DNA from: Porticoccaceae bacterium
GTDB taxonomy: Bacteria > Pseudomonadota > Gammaproteobacteria > Pseudomonadales > Porticoccaceae
NCBI GenBank assembly: GCA_030590275.1
Contig: JAUUYV010000127.1
Coordinates: 1 to 5,977, forward strand
Direction: 5' to 3'
DNA: 5,977 nucleotides
The stretch's first letter is position 1. Every line of letters begins with the position of its first letter. Position numbers and translations under genes: made by a program. The notes under the pieces were generated by a model, which was given only the letters and a program-made list of their open reading frames with translations, did no database searches and was not told the DNA's origin. Positions 1-5,275 of the stretch are shown piece by piece.

Positions 1-284
1 CTGAAGGCTTCTATTACCACATCGGCCTGCTCGGCCAGACGTAGGGCCATTTCTCGTCCTTCTTCAGTTTTCAGGTTAAGCTGGACACTTTTCTTTCCCC
101 GATGAGTATTGGCGAAATATACTGTCATGCCATCTCTTTTGGGGCCAATTTCCCGGTTCGGTTCTCCACCATTGATGGGCTCGAGCTTGATTACCTCGGC
201 ACCGTGGTCGGCCATCATCTGGGTGAGTGCTGGGCCAGGCAGGAACAGCGATAAATCGAGAACTTTTACACCTTCTAACTTCAT
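1..284 (-). CDS. Family III CoA-transferase (CaiB/BaiF type), N-terminal part, cut by window edge
   Basis: Read on the minus strand from the ATG at 284-282, this gives 94 codons with no stop, running off the left edge. The N-terminus opens MKLEGVKVLDLSLFLPGPAL and continues with a Rossmann-like segment (MADHGAEVIKLEP, about residues 24-36), then NTHRGKKSVQLNLKTEEG (about 59-76). These are the first conserved blocks of class III CoA-transferases, which move CoA between acyl-CoA and free acid through an aspartyl-CoA intermediate. The catalytic Asp normally lies near residue 170 and is outside the window, so activity cannot be judged. The start is supported by AAAAGGTA at 298-291, 7 bases upstream. 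The gene is divergent from the SnoaL-fold gene at 568, which suggests shared control. Racemases of the AMACR type share this fold and are an alternative, though the N-terminus reads more like a transferase. The family assignment is firm; the substrate is unknown. Confidence 0.9.
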   Translation of the reverse strand, partial: MKLEGVKVLDLSLFLPGPALTQMMADHGAEVIKLEPINGGEPNREIGPKRDGMTVYFANTHRGKKSVQLNLKTEEGREMALRLAEQADVVIEAF

Positions 285-372
285 TTGTATTACCTTTTGG
301 TGAGAATGCCTTGAGCAGTACGGAGGACTAGCCTGTTTTTAGATATCAATGACGCAGATCGACCATGATTGT

Positions 373-386
373 ACGGGTTCACCCGT
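373..386. promoter_or_regulatory. Perfect palindrome, candidate operator for the divergent pair
   Basis: ACGGGT-TC-ACCCGT has perfect 6-base arms around a 2-base centre. On the minus strand it abuts TACAAT (373-368), a plausible -10 box for the CoA-transferase gene, sharing one base with it. A repressor bound here would cover that promoter. The symmetry is seen directly; the operator role is inferred and no regulator gene is in the window. Confidence 0.4.
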
Positions 387-409
387 GGTTATGCCGATGA
401 GAAACCAGG

Positions 410-450
410 CCATTGTATCAATGGTGAGAGCTGACAATGGTAAACAATGA
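410..450. repeat. Inverted and direct CAATG repeats upstream of the SnoaL-fold gene
   Basis: CCATTG-TAT-CAATGG (410-424) is a perfect 6-base inverted repeat. The word CAATGGT recurs directly at 419-425 and 435-441, 16 bases apart, and CAATGA follows at 445-450. Four related words in 41 bases, just upstream of a TATAAT box at 477-482, suggest a regulator-binding array. This is a sequence observation with no known matching factor. Confidence 0.35.
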
Positions 451-476
451 TGAAATGTCTATACCTCATTTGTCTT

Positions 477-482
477 TATAAT
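477..482 (+). promoter_or_regulatory. Candidate -10 box (TATAAT) for the SnoaL-fold gene
   Basis: A consensus TATAAT lies 85 bases before the chosen ATG at 568. No convincing -35 box is present at 16-18 bases upstream (the region reads AATGTC), so if real the promoter is weak or activator-dependent. The CAATG repeats just upstream would suit an activator site. Confidence 0.35.
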
Positions 483-555
483 CGCAGCTTGCTGTTTTGT
501 GAGTTCTCGCGAACGGGGCTATAGTAAAAAGCAGGGGAATGACCAAACCATCAAT

Positions 556-560
556 CGGAG
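556..560 (+). promoter_or_regulatory. Ribosome binding site fixing the SnoaL-fold start
   Basis: CGGAG lies 7 bases before the ATG at 568. The earlier in-frame ATG at 499 has no comparable site and would add 23 charged residues that do not look like part of the fold. Confidence 0.7.
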
Positions 561-567
561 AATAATA

Positions 568-1032
568 ATGGGAAAATCAACTGATACGCTAATACAGGAA
601 ATGCTCGACCGAGAATCTATTCGCGATTTACCTATACTATATTGTCATTATGTGTGGAAAAGCGACGTCGGGGCGATGGTGGATTTGTTCACCGAAGATG
701 GATCCATTGCCATTGATGACGGCACTATACCTGCTACCAAAGGCAAGGCAAATTTGATCAAAATGTATGAGCAAGCGCTTGGCGAGCTGGCGCCACGACC
801 GTTTATCCATAACCACGTAGTAAACCTGGAAGGCCCCGATAAAGCGTCTGGAACCTGCTATGTGGAAATTCGTGGTATCAGCGATGGTAAAAGCATTATC
901 GGCGCTGGTTATTACGACGACGAATACAGAAAATTTGGCGATGACTGGAAGTTCCTTTCCCGCGACGTAACCATGTATTACATGGTGCCTCTGGAAAAAG
1001 GCTGGGCAGCAAAGGTACTTAAAGGTAAATAA
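568..1032 (+). CDS. SnoaL-like / NTF2-fold protein (possible dehydratase, hydratase or isomerase)
   Basis: This is a 154-residue protein, a usual length for a single-domain SnoaL/NTF2 fold. The N-terminal helix carries DRESIRDLPILYCHYVWKSD (residues 14-33). It is followed by the typical 'MVDLFTEDGSIAIDDG' stretch (37-52), a helix with a G-K motif (59-71), and HNHVV (81-85) at the start of the beta sheet. Family members form a cone-shaped pocket and often use an Asp/His pair near these positions (here D33 and H83, by analogy with scytalone dehydratase-like proteins and not by alignment). No signal peptide or membrane segment is seen, so it is cytoplasmic. The start at 568 is chosen because of the upstream CGGAG. 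It is divergent from a CoA-transferase, so a role in the same CoA-ester pathway is plausible. The reaction cannot be predicted, because the fold serves many chemistries. cvfB starts 40 bases downstream with no terminator between. Confidence 0.85.
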   Translation: MGKSTDTLIQEMLDRESIRDLPILYCHYVWKSDVGAMVDLFTEDGSIAIDDGTIPATKGKANLIKMYEQALGELAPRPFIHNHVVNLEGPDKASGTCYVEIRGISDGKSIIGAGYYDDEYRKFGDDWKFLSRDVTMYYMVPLEKGWAAKVLKGK

Positions 1033-1072
1033 ATAGCGGCAACCCTGGTGGCGGAGACGGTAGAAAGAAAAA

Positions 1073-1921
1073 ATGATTGGTATTGGCAAGGTTTACCAGC
1101 TAGAAGTGGTAAAGACTGTAGAGTTTGGTTTTTATCTGGATGCTGAAGATTTAGGTGATGTCCTGTTGCCTCGCAAACATGCGCCACAGGATCTGTCCGA
1201 AGGTGATTTTGTCGAGGTGTTTCTTTATCTCGATTCTGAAGATCGGCCAGTGGCAACGACACAAAAACCGAAGGCCCGCGTTGGACAATTTGCCTATCTA
1301 AAAGTTGTGGATACTACGCCCGTGGGCGCCTTCCTGGATTGGGGTCTCGATAAAGACGTATTAGTACCCTTCGCCGAGCAGCATAGGCCTATGGAAGTCG
1401 GGCATTCGTATTTGGTGTATTTATACCTTGATCGAATTGACGGTCGAATTACAGCCTCTTCTAAAATCGATCATTTTCTCGATGATGAAAAGCCACATAA
1501 CTTTAAACCGCAACAGTCGGTAGAGCTTATTATCGCTAACAGCACCGATCTGGGTTACAAAGCTATTATTGATCACAGTCACTGGGGTGTGCTATATAAA
1601 AACGAGGTCCATGAGCGACTGAGTTTCGGTCAATACATTAAAGCTTATATCAAGAACGTTCGGCCCGATGGGAAAATCGATTTAAGTCTACAAGGCGGAC
1701 AGGAAGTACGCGATAAGTACGCGAATATTATTCTCGCCTATCTAAAAGAACAAAATGGCTTTGCGCCAGTGCACGATAAATCCTCCCCCGCATTGATTTC
1801 AGAATTGTTTGGCATGAGTAAAGGTGCTTTTAAAAAAGCTATTGGGGGTCTGTATAAGCAGCGGATCATTAATATCCAGAAAGACGGTATCCGTCTGCTT
1901 GACAAAGATAGTAAAAACTAA
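1073..1921 (+). CDS. cvfB: CvfB-like S1-domain RNA-binding protein
   Basis: The protein has 282 residues, matching the CvfB/YitL family. Three S1-type beta-barrel units can be read: about 3-63 (GKVYQLEVVKTVEFGFYLD to the QKP segment), 66-138 (KARVGQFAYLKVVDTTPVGA onward, with DKDVLVPFAEQ) and 145-208 (YKAIIDHSHWGVLYKNEV, ending DGKIDLSLQ). A C-terminal winged helix follows at about 230-277 (SELFGMSKGAFKKAIGGLYK, then a basic hairpin). This three-S1-plus-winged-helix order is that of Streptococcus pneumoniae and Staphylococcus aureus CvfB, where the protein binds RNA and influences virulence-gene expression; the role in Gammaproteobacteria is not settled. The ATG at 1073 begins directly at the first S1 strand. 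The nearest Shine-Dalgarno-like sequences are AGAAAG at 1062-1067 and a more distant GGAGA at 1053-1057. The yehS-like gene starts 14 bases after the stop, so the two are very likely cotranscribed. Confidence 0.9.
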   Translation: MIGIGKVYQLEVVKTVEFGFYLDAEDLGDVLLPRKHAPQDLSEGDFVEVFLYLDSEDRPVATTQKPKARVGQFAYLKVVDTTPVGAFLDWGLDKDVLVPFAEQHRPMEVGHSYLVYLYLDRIDGRITASSKIDHFLDDEKPHNFKPQQSVELIIANSTDLGYKAIIDHSHWGVLYKNEVHERLSFGQYIKAYIKNVRPDGKIDLSLQGGQEVRDKYANIILAYLKEQNGFAPVHDKSSPALISELFGMSKGAFKKAIGGLYKQRIINIQKDGIRLLDKDSKN

Positions 1922-1924
1922 ATT

Positions 1925-1930
1925 AAGGTG
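1925..1930 (+). promoter_or_regulatory. Ribosome binding site for the TTG start of the yehS-like gene
   Basis: AAGGTG lies 5 bases before TTG at 1936, in the short gap after the cvfB stop. It supports the rare TTG start, since no ATG or GTG is available before the conserved N-terminus. Confidence 0.65.
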
Positions 1931-1935
1931 CGAAA

Positions 1936-2454
1936 TTGATTAATAACGATGTTTTACGGCGTGTCCGCTATATTTTTGACTTTAATGATAAAAAAATGAT
2001 CGCGCTATTTGGTCTGGCTGATCATGTGGTAACGCGGGAAGAGATCAGCAACTGGTTAAAGAAAGATGACGATCCTGTTTTTCAGGAATGCAGTGATGCT
2101 GAGCTCGCGATTTTTCTAAATGGACTGATCAATGATAAACGAGGAAAAAAAGAGGGGCCAGCTCCTGAGCCAGAAAAACGTTTAAGCAACAATATTATTT
2201 TCATGAAGTTAAAAATTGCGCTAAACCTGAAAGCCGAAGATGTACTGACTATTATGAAGCTAGCTGGTTTCGTGATGAGCAAGCATGAACTAAGTGCCTT
2301 TTTCCGTAAACCAGGGCACAAGCATTACCGGGTTTGCCAGGATCAAATTTTGCGAAATTTCCTGCAAGGTATGCAGCTCAAATACCGAGATAATGCAGGC
2401 CTGAAAGCACCTTTTGAATGGAAGGCGCCTCCTGAAACACCGGTGGAAGATTAA
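1936..2454 (+). CDS. yehS: DUF1456 family protein, YehS-like
   Basis: The 172-residue protein matches my memory of Escherichia coli YehS along most of its length: INNDVLRRVRYIFDFND at the start, WLKKDDDPVFQEC, then FLNGLINDKRGKKEGPAPEP and a second half beginning NNIIFMKLKIALNLKAEDVL. The two halves are related to each other (residues 1-70 and about 82-155), each with an 'N..(I/V)(F/L)...R/K.' helix, an acidic-hydrophobic loop, 'E(I/L)S..(W/F)(L/F)(K/R)K' and a 'C.D..(L/A)..FL.G' helix, which is the DUF1456 tandem repeat. The TTG start aligns the protein with the YehS N-terminus. The C-terminal tail (about 156-172, proline-rich) goes a little beyond E. coli YehS. The function of the family is unknown to me. 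No signal peptide is seen. It follows cvfB after 14 bases, so an RNA- or translation-related link is possible but unproven. Confidence 0.9.
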   Translation: MINNDVLRRVRYIFDFNDKKMIALFGLADHVVTREEISNWLKKDDDPVFQECSDAELAIFLNGLINDKRGKKEGPAPEPEKRLSNNIIFMKLKIALNLKAEDVLTIMKLAGFVMSKHELSAFFRKPGHKHYRVCQDQILRNFLQGMQLKYRDNAGLKAPFEWKAPPETPVED

Positions 2455-2558
2455 ACCGATGCCGTGTGTACCGGTTAAAACCCCGGTGAGTTGCTTCGCC
2501 ATGGTCGAGGGGCAGTTTTAGCTGTTGCGATGTGAGAACATACATAGGGCTTGTGTAA

Positions 2559-2623
2559 GTAGGGCTTTTAGTCCTACAGTGCTTTAGTGCTTGCGGCTTT
2601 TAGTCAAAGTAAGCAGACTAAGA
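2559..2623 (+). repeat. Direct repeat and two hairpins before the Cys-rich secreted gene
   Basis: GGCTTTTAGTC occurs at 2563-2573 and again at 2595-2605, 32 bases apart. The first copy lies in a hairpin whose arms are GTAGGGC (2559-2565) and GTCCTAC (2571-2577), 7 pairs including one G-U, with loop TTTTA. The second copy supplies TTAGTC (2600-2605), which pairs with GACTAA (2616-2621) across a 10-base loop, and the stem can be extended by two weaker pairs. Because both copies carry TTAGTC, GACTAA could pair with either. No T-run follows, so these do not look like terminators. They may be a folded 5' leader or a small RNA; the role is inferred. Confidence 0.4.
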
Positions 2624-2646
2624 AAATTAAAGGTGGTTTTAAGGTC

Positions 2647-2653
2647 AGAGGAG
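2647..2653 (+). promoter_or_regulatory. Ribosome binding site fixing the Cys-rich protein start
   Basis: AGAGGAG lies 8 bases before the ATG at 2662. The alternative in-frame start at 2587 lacks such a site and would put 25 polar residues ahead of the signal peptide. Confidence 0.75.
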
Positions 2654-2661
2654 TGGCGATT

Positions 2662-3048
2662 ATGTCTAATTTGCGTTCTTTTTATTTAAGTTTATTCGCG
2701 ATATTGTTTGGACTCTCGATAAGCAGCGGAGCGTGGTCGGCCTGTGATATCAGTGGAATCATAAGTATGGCTGATGAAGGAAAATCGCTAAGCGATGTCA
2801 GGCAAGCATGTGAAACGCAGGTGCTGGAGGTTGGAACGTGCAGTTTGGCAAGAGTTTATCGGCTTTATGACGGCGGCGGATATGATGAAAGCGAAATTCA
2901 AAAAGAGTGTACTAATCCCGCGAGTCCTGATGGCAATAGTAAGGGGCAGGGAACTGTCTGCGTCACTTCGCAAGGAACGTGTAACGGGCAAGGCGCCAGG
3001 GGGTCCGTATGTCAGTGTTGGGGGCGTGCGATTGGCCGGATACAATAG
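2662..3048 (+). CDS. Small secreted cysteine-rich protein of unknown function
   Basis: I do not recognise a named gene. The 128-residue protein starts with a Sec signal peptide: one Arg at position 5, a hydrophobic core at about 7-20, and a likely cut after AWS (residue 26) or A27, just before C28. WSAC is a poor lipobox, so an exported soluble protein is favoured over a lipoprotein. The mature part has eight cysteines: C28, C50, C60, C83, C100, C107, C117 and C119, an even number that fits disulfides in the periplasm or outside the cell. Segments C28-C50 and C60-C83 look like two copies of one unit (Cys, amphipathic stretch, D-x-G, then a D/E-(V/I) helix ending in Cys). The C-terminus has a CVT..GTC.........CQC....IG pattern, which resembles the tails of small uncharacterised exported proteobacterial proteins as I remember them. 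Two candidate terminators follow. It shares no visible role with the catabolic genes. Confidence 0.75.
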   Translation: MSNLRSFYLSLFAILFGLSISSGAWSACDISGIISMADEGKSLSDVRQACETQVLEVGTCSLARVYRLYDGGGYDESEIQKECTNPASPDGNSKGQGTVCVTSQGTCNGQGARGSVCQCWGRAIGRIQ

Positions 3049-3090
3049 TTTAAGGTGCTTGAAAAGCCCAACAATCGATCTTGAAAGTGT

Positions 3091-3126
3091 CTCGGTTATC
3101 GAATGCTTTAATCGAGGTCTTTTCTT
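3091..3126 (+). terminator. Candidate Rho-independent terminator, first of two after the Cys-rich gene
   Basis: Arms CTCGGTTA (3091-3098) and TAATCGAG (3109-3116) form 8 pairs with one G-U and a 10-base loop, followed by GTCTTTTCTT. The stem is only moderately GC-rich and the loop is long, so termination may be partial. It lies 42 bases after the stop at 3048. Confidence 0.4.
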
Positions 3127-3196
3127 AAAAGTGTAGGTGGGGCGCCTGTAACATTAATTTAGCCTGATGTGCTCTGCTATCCATCCACGTCCCGTT

Positions 3197-3221
3197 ACGC
3201 CATTTTCTATGGCGTTCTTTT
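3197..3221 (+). terminator. Candidate Rho-independent terminator, second of two
   Basis: ACGCCAT (3197-3203), loop TTTCT, ATGGCGT (3209-3215) is a perfect 7-pair stem, followed by TCTTTT (3216-3221). The T-run is broken by one C. It would insulate the thiolase-like gene from transcription of the Cys-rich gene. Confidence 0.6.
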
Positions 3222-3247
3222 ACGCCTTCTCAGTTAACGCTGATAAA

Positions 3248-3276
3248 TTGACCCAAAATAGTGATTGTGGTCTGAT
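3248..3276 (+). promoter_or_regulatory. Weak sigma70-type promoter candidate for the thiolase-like/DUF35 unit
   Basis: TTGACC (3248-3253) matches the -35 consensus at five of six positions, and TCTGAT (3271-3276) matches the -10 at four of six, with a 17-base spacer. It lies after the terminator and about 108 bases before the ATG at 3384. The position is sensible but the match is weak. Confidence 0.3.
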
Positions 3277-3372
3277 GACGCGCCTATTGTGGAGTCAGAT
3301 TATTTACATCTGGGCTTCCCTGAGTCCGATACATATCTGGCGGATTTGTTTCGAGCAAAGTGAGTGGATTTC

Positions 3373-3378
3373 AAGGAG
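3373..3378 (+). promoter_or_regulatory. Ribosome binding site fixing the thiolase-like start
   Basis: AAGGAG lies 5 bases before ATG 3384. The GTG at 3360 is in frame but upstream of this site, so it is not the likely start. Confidence 0.85.
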
Positions 3379-3383
3379 TAACT

Positions 3384-4565
3384 ATGACAGTGCAAGGCAT
3401 AGACTTTCGGGATAAGGCTGCGATCGTCGGGGTTGGTGATACCGAGTATGTGAGAGGATCGGGTAAACCTTCCGCCGAATTAATGCTCGAGGCGACTCGG
3501 GCGGCCATTGCTGATTCTGGTCTTTCCCCTCACGATATCGATGGCATTGTTTTACCGCCGGTCCTTATTACCGCCGAAGAGGTGGCTGCAAACCTGGGTA
3601 TTCGTGATATCCGTTATTCGGTAACAGTGAGCATGGGTGGTGCTAGTCCGGTGACTGCTTTGCAGAGCGCCGCAATGGCCATTGCGGCGGGTGTTGCTAA
3701 AAATGTTGTAGTGATGGCCGGCTGGAATGGTTTTTCAGCGCTGCGCCCGAAGCCCGGTATTAAGCATCGTGAGACAATTTCTATCCCCGCCCTGGAGCGT
3801 ACCCTCCGAAATTATTATGCCCCTTATGGCGCGGCGTCTCCGGTACAAATGTATGCCTGGATCGCCACCCGCCATAAGGAAACCTTTGGTATTAGCGATA
3901 AGGCGACCGCGGCGGTTGCGATGGCCTGCCGTAAACATGCCCAGTTTAATGATCGCGCAATTACTAAAGGCCAGCCGATGGATTTGGACGCCTATTTAAA
4001 TTCGCGGATGATCTCCGAACCCTTCCGTTTATTTGATTGTTGCCTCGAAACCGATGGTGCCTGTGCGGTGATTCTGAGTGGTGCGGATCAGGCTAAGGAT
4101 TTGCGTCATCGACCGGCCTATATTATGGCTGCGGCAGAGGGTCACCCTTATCCGGCTGACGATATTGCGAACCGCCCTGATATGTTTCGCATCGGTTTAC
4201 ACAATTCTGCGCCCAAGGCCTTTGCCATGGCGGGTGTTAAACCCACCGATATGGATTTTCTGAAGATCTACGATTGCTTTACCTATGTGGTGCTGTTGCA
4301 GCTTGAAGCTCTCGGCATGTGTGAACAGGGCGGGGTGGAAGAGTTTGTCAAAGACGGCAACATCGAAATGGGTGGTAAGTACCCCCTGAATACTCATGGT
4401 GGTTTGCTGTCTCAGGCCCATGTGTGGGGTTTGAACCATGTGGTGGAGGCCACTCAGCAGTTGCGCGGCGATGCGGGCGAAGTACAGGTGAAAGATGCCG
4501 AGCTTGGGGTGGTCACTGGTTGGGGCGACTTTGGTGATGGCAGTCTGGTGATTTTAAGGAGATAA
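3384..4565 (+). CDS. Thiolase-fold lipid-transfer-type protein (SCP-x/Ltp family), likely aldolase or other non-thiolase
   Basis: The 393-residue protein has the usual length of this family and starts at ATG 3384, behind AAGGAG. The thiolase fold is shown by the [12 protein letters not shown] strand (11-22), the '[16 protein letters not shown]' helix-strand (41-56), [10 protein letters not shown] (217-226), YDCF (296-299), NTHGG (336-340) and H346 in the place of the GHP histidine. At the position where thiolases carry the nucleophilic Cys the sequence reads VSMGGAS (82-88), with no Cys, so classical thiolysis is unlikely. Family members of this kind include Ltp2, which acts as a retro-aldolase on steroid side chains together with a DUF35 partner. 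The DUF35 gene starts 2 bases after this stop, so a complex is expected. YDCF at 296 is in the region where I recall the Ltp2 catalytic tyrosine; I have not aligned it. No membrane or export signal is seen. The substrate is unknown; steroid or terpenoid CoA esters are the best guess. Confidence 0.88.
   Translation: MTVQGIDFRDKAAIVGVGDTEYVRGSGKPSAELMLEATRAAIADSGLSPHDIDGIVLPPVLITAEEVAANLGIRDIRYSVTVSMGGASPVTALQSAAMAIAAGVAKNVVVMAGWNGFSALRPKPGIKHRETISIPALERTLRNYYAPYGAASPVQMYAWIATRHKETFGISDKATAAVAMACRKHAQFNDRAITKGQPMDLDAYLNSRMISEPFRLFDCCLETDGACAVILSGADQAKDLRHRPAYIMAAAEGHPYPADDIANRPDMFRIGLHNSAPKAFAMAGVKPTDMDFLKIYDCFTYVVLLQLEALGMCEQGGVEEFVKDGNIEMGGKYPLNTHGGLLSQAHVWGLNHVVEATQQLRGDAGEVQVKDAELGVVTGWGDFGDGSLVILRR
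4556..4561 (+). promoter_or_regulatory. Ribosome binding site of the DUF35 gene inside the thiolase-like gene end
   Basis: AAGGAG is encoded in the last codons of the thiolase-like gene, 6 bases before ATG 4568. This is the arrangement expected for translational coupling and balanced production of two subunits. Confidence 0.8.
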
Positions 4566-4567
4566 GC

Positions 4568-4987
4568 ATGACAGATTTTATTCCAAACCCGGCACCCAAA
4601 CCCAATCACTACCTGGATGAGGAGTTTTGGGAGCACTGTGCCAATGGCATCCTGTGCTTTCAATGTTGTCTAGAATGTGAAACCTGGCGCCATATTCCCC
4701 GTTTTATGTGTGCTAACTGTGGCTCGGAAAAATGGGGTTGGCGACAATCTAACGGACGTGGCGAATTGTATACCTGGACAGTGTGCCAGATGCCCATGTC
4801 GCCGGAATTTGAGACAGCATTTCCCTATGCAGTGCTTGTTGTAGAAATGGAAGAGGGCGTGCGGATGACGGCGGGTCTAAAGGGCATGGACCACAAGGAC
4901 CTAAGCATTGGTTTGCCTATGGAGGTCGTTTTTGAACCCTTGAAAGAGGGCGGACAATTGCCGTTTTTTCAGCCGCGTAGTGAGTAA
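4568..4987 (+). CDS. DUF35 zinc-ribbon/OB-fold protein, partner of the thiolase-like protein
   Basis: The 139-residue protein starts with an N-terminal helix (about 16-29) and then a rubredoxin-like zinc ribbon with C34-x2-C37 and C48-x2-C51 (CLEC and CANCGS), so all four metal ligands are present. An OB-fold domain follows at about residues 57-130 (NGRGELYTWTV, then FPYAVLVVEMEEGVRMTAGL and MEVVFEPL). This is the two-domain order of DUF35 proteins. Family knowledge: in ChsH2 this domain docks on Ltp2 and is needed for aldolase activity; other DUF35 proteins serve thiolases and HMG-CoA synthase. Extra cysteines at 24, 30 and 33 lie next to the ribbon. The gene begins 2 bases after the upstream stop, so the two products very likely form one complex. 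The last codons AGT GAG TAA are repeated just after the stop. A strong terminator lies about 100 bases on. Confidence 0.92.
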   Translation: MTDFIPNPAPKPNHYLDEEFWEHCANGILCFQCCLECETWRHIPRFMCANCGSEKWGWRQSNGRGELYTWTVCQMPMSPEFETAFPYAVLVVEMEEGVRMTAGLKGMDHKDLSIGLPMEVVFEPLKEGGQLPFFQPRSE

Positions 4988-4997
4988 AAGTGAGTAA
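4979..4997 (+). repeat. 9-base direct repeat spanning the DUF35 stop codon
   Basis: AGTGAGTAA occurs at 4979-4987 (the last two codons plus stop) and again at 4989-4997, one base apart. It looks like a small slippage duplication and has no evident function. Confidence 0.6.
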
Positions 4998-5015
4998 TTG
5001 CAGGGGCTGACAATC

Positions 5016-5051
5016 AAGGAGGGCACTGAAGGAGGCACTTAAAGTGCCTCT
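5016..5051 (+). repeat. Near-tandem duplication with an embedded hairpin
   Basis: AAGGAGGGCACTG (5016-5028) is followed at once by AAGGAGGCACTT (5029-5040), differing by one G and the last base. The second copy forms a hairpin: GAGGCAC (5032-5038), loop TTAAA, GTGCCTC (5044-5050). The first copy's GGCACT (5022-5027) could pair with the same right arm. No T-run follows, so this is not a terminator on its own; it may stabilise the 3' end of the transcript. Confidence 0.5.
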
Positions 5052-5085
5052 ACGCTAGACTCATCAGGCTGGGTTTAAGGTTTCG

Positions 5086-5111
5086 AAAAACCGCTATCAA
5101 TAGCGGTTTTT
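5086..5111 (+). terminator. Strong Rho-independent terminator after the DUF35 gene
   Basis: AAAAACCGCTA (5086-5096), loop TCAA, TAGCGGTTTTT (5101-5111) is a perfect 11-pair stem with a GC-rich core, an A-run on the left and a T-run on the right. The symmetry lets it act on either strand, but on the minus strand no gene approaches it, so its main job is ending the thiolase-like/DUF35 transcript. Confidence 0.9.
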
Positions 5112-5220
5112 CTGTGTTCCAGGCTAGCTCTTTGTCAGAATCCGGGTGCCCATACCCATTAAGTTGATTGCTTAGCCTGGAGTGGGAAGTGCGCCATAAT
5201 TTGGGTTACAATCTCTCGCC

Positions 5221-5275
5221 CCGTTTTCTGGCTTACTTGGAAACGGCCTTTCGGTGGCAAGACCTTGCAAGTAAG
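5221..5275 (+). promoter_or_regulatory. Leader with mutually exclusive hairpins before the acyl-CoA dehydrogenase
   Basis: CCGTTTTC (5221-5228) pairs with GGAAACGG (5239-5246), 8 pairs with one G-U. CTTACTTG (5232-5239) pairs perfectly with CAAGTAAG (5268-5275), and its left arm lies in the loop of the first hairpin and shares base 5239 with that stem, so the two cannot both form fully. A further small stem GCAAG/CTTGC (5257-5261, 5264-5268) overlaps the second. No T-run follows any of them. A switch or attenuator is possible, but no known riboswitch class is recognised. Confidence 0.35.

Larger units (their letters stand above)
3049..3383. other. Intergenic region between the Cys-rich gene and the thiolase-like gene
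   Basis: No convincing gene is seen in these 335 bases. The open frame across 3167-3415 has no homology I recognise, no ribosome binding site and runs out of frame into the thiolase start. The region holds two candidate terminators in its first half, a weak promoter candidate at 3248-3276, and the AAGGAG of the downstream gene. Confidence 0.6.

Noticed and set aside
637..1089. Minus-strand open frame opposite the SnoaL-fold gene
   Set aside because: It lies antisense to a well-supported gene, its product matches no family I recognise, and no ribosome binding site is evident.
2470..2487. ACCGG/CCGGT hairpin after the yehS-like gene as a terminator
   Set aside because: The stem has only 5 pairs with an 8-base loop and no T-run follows.
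2795..3136. Plus-strand open frame overlapping the Cys-rich gene in another frame
   Set aside because: The other frame has a signal peptide, a good ribosome binding site and a regular Cys pattern; this one has none of these.
3167..3415. Open frame of 82 codons in the gap before the thiolase-like gene
   Set aside because: It contains a terminator hairpin, lacks a ribosome binding site and overlaps the real start in another frame.
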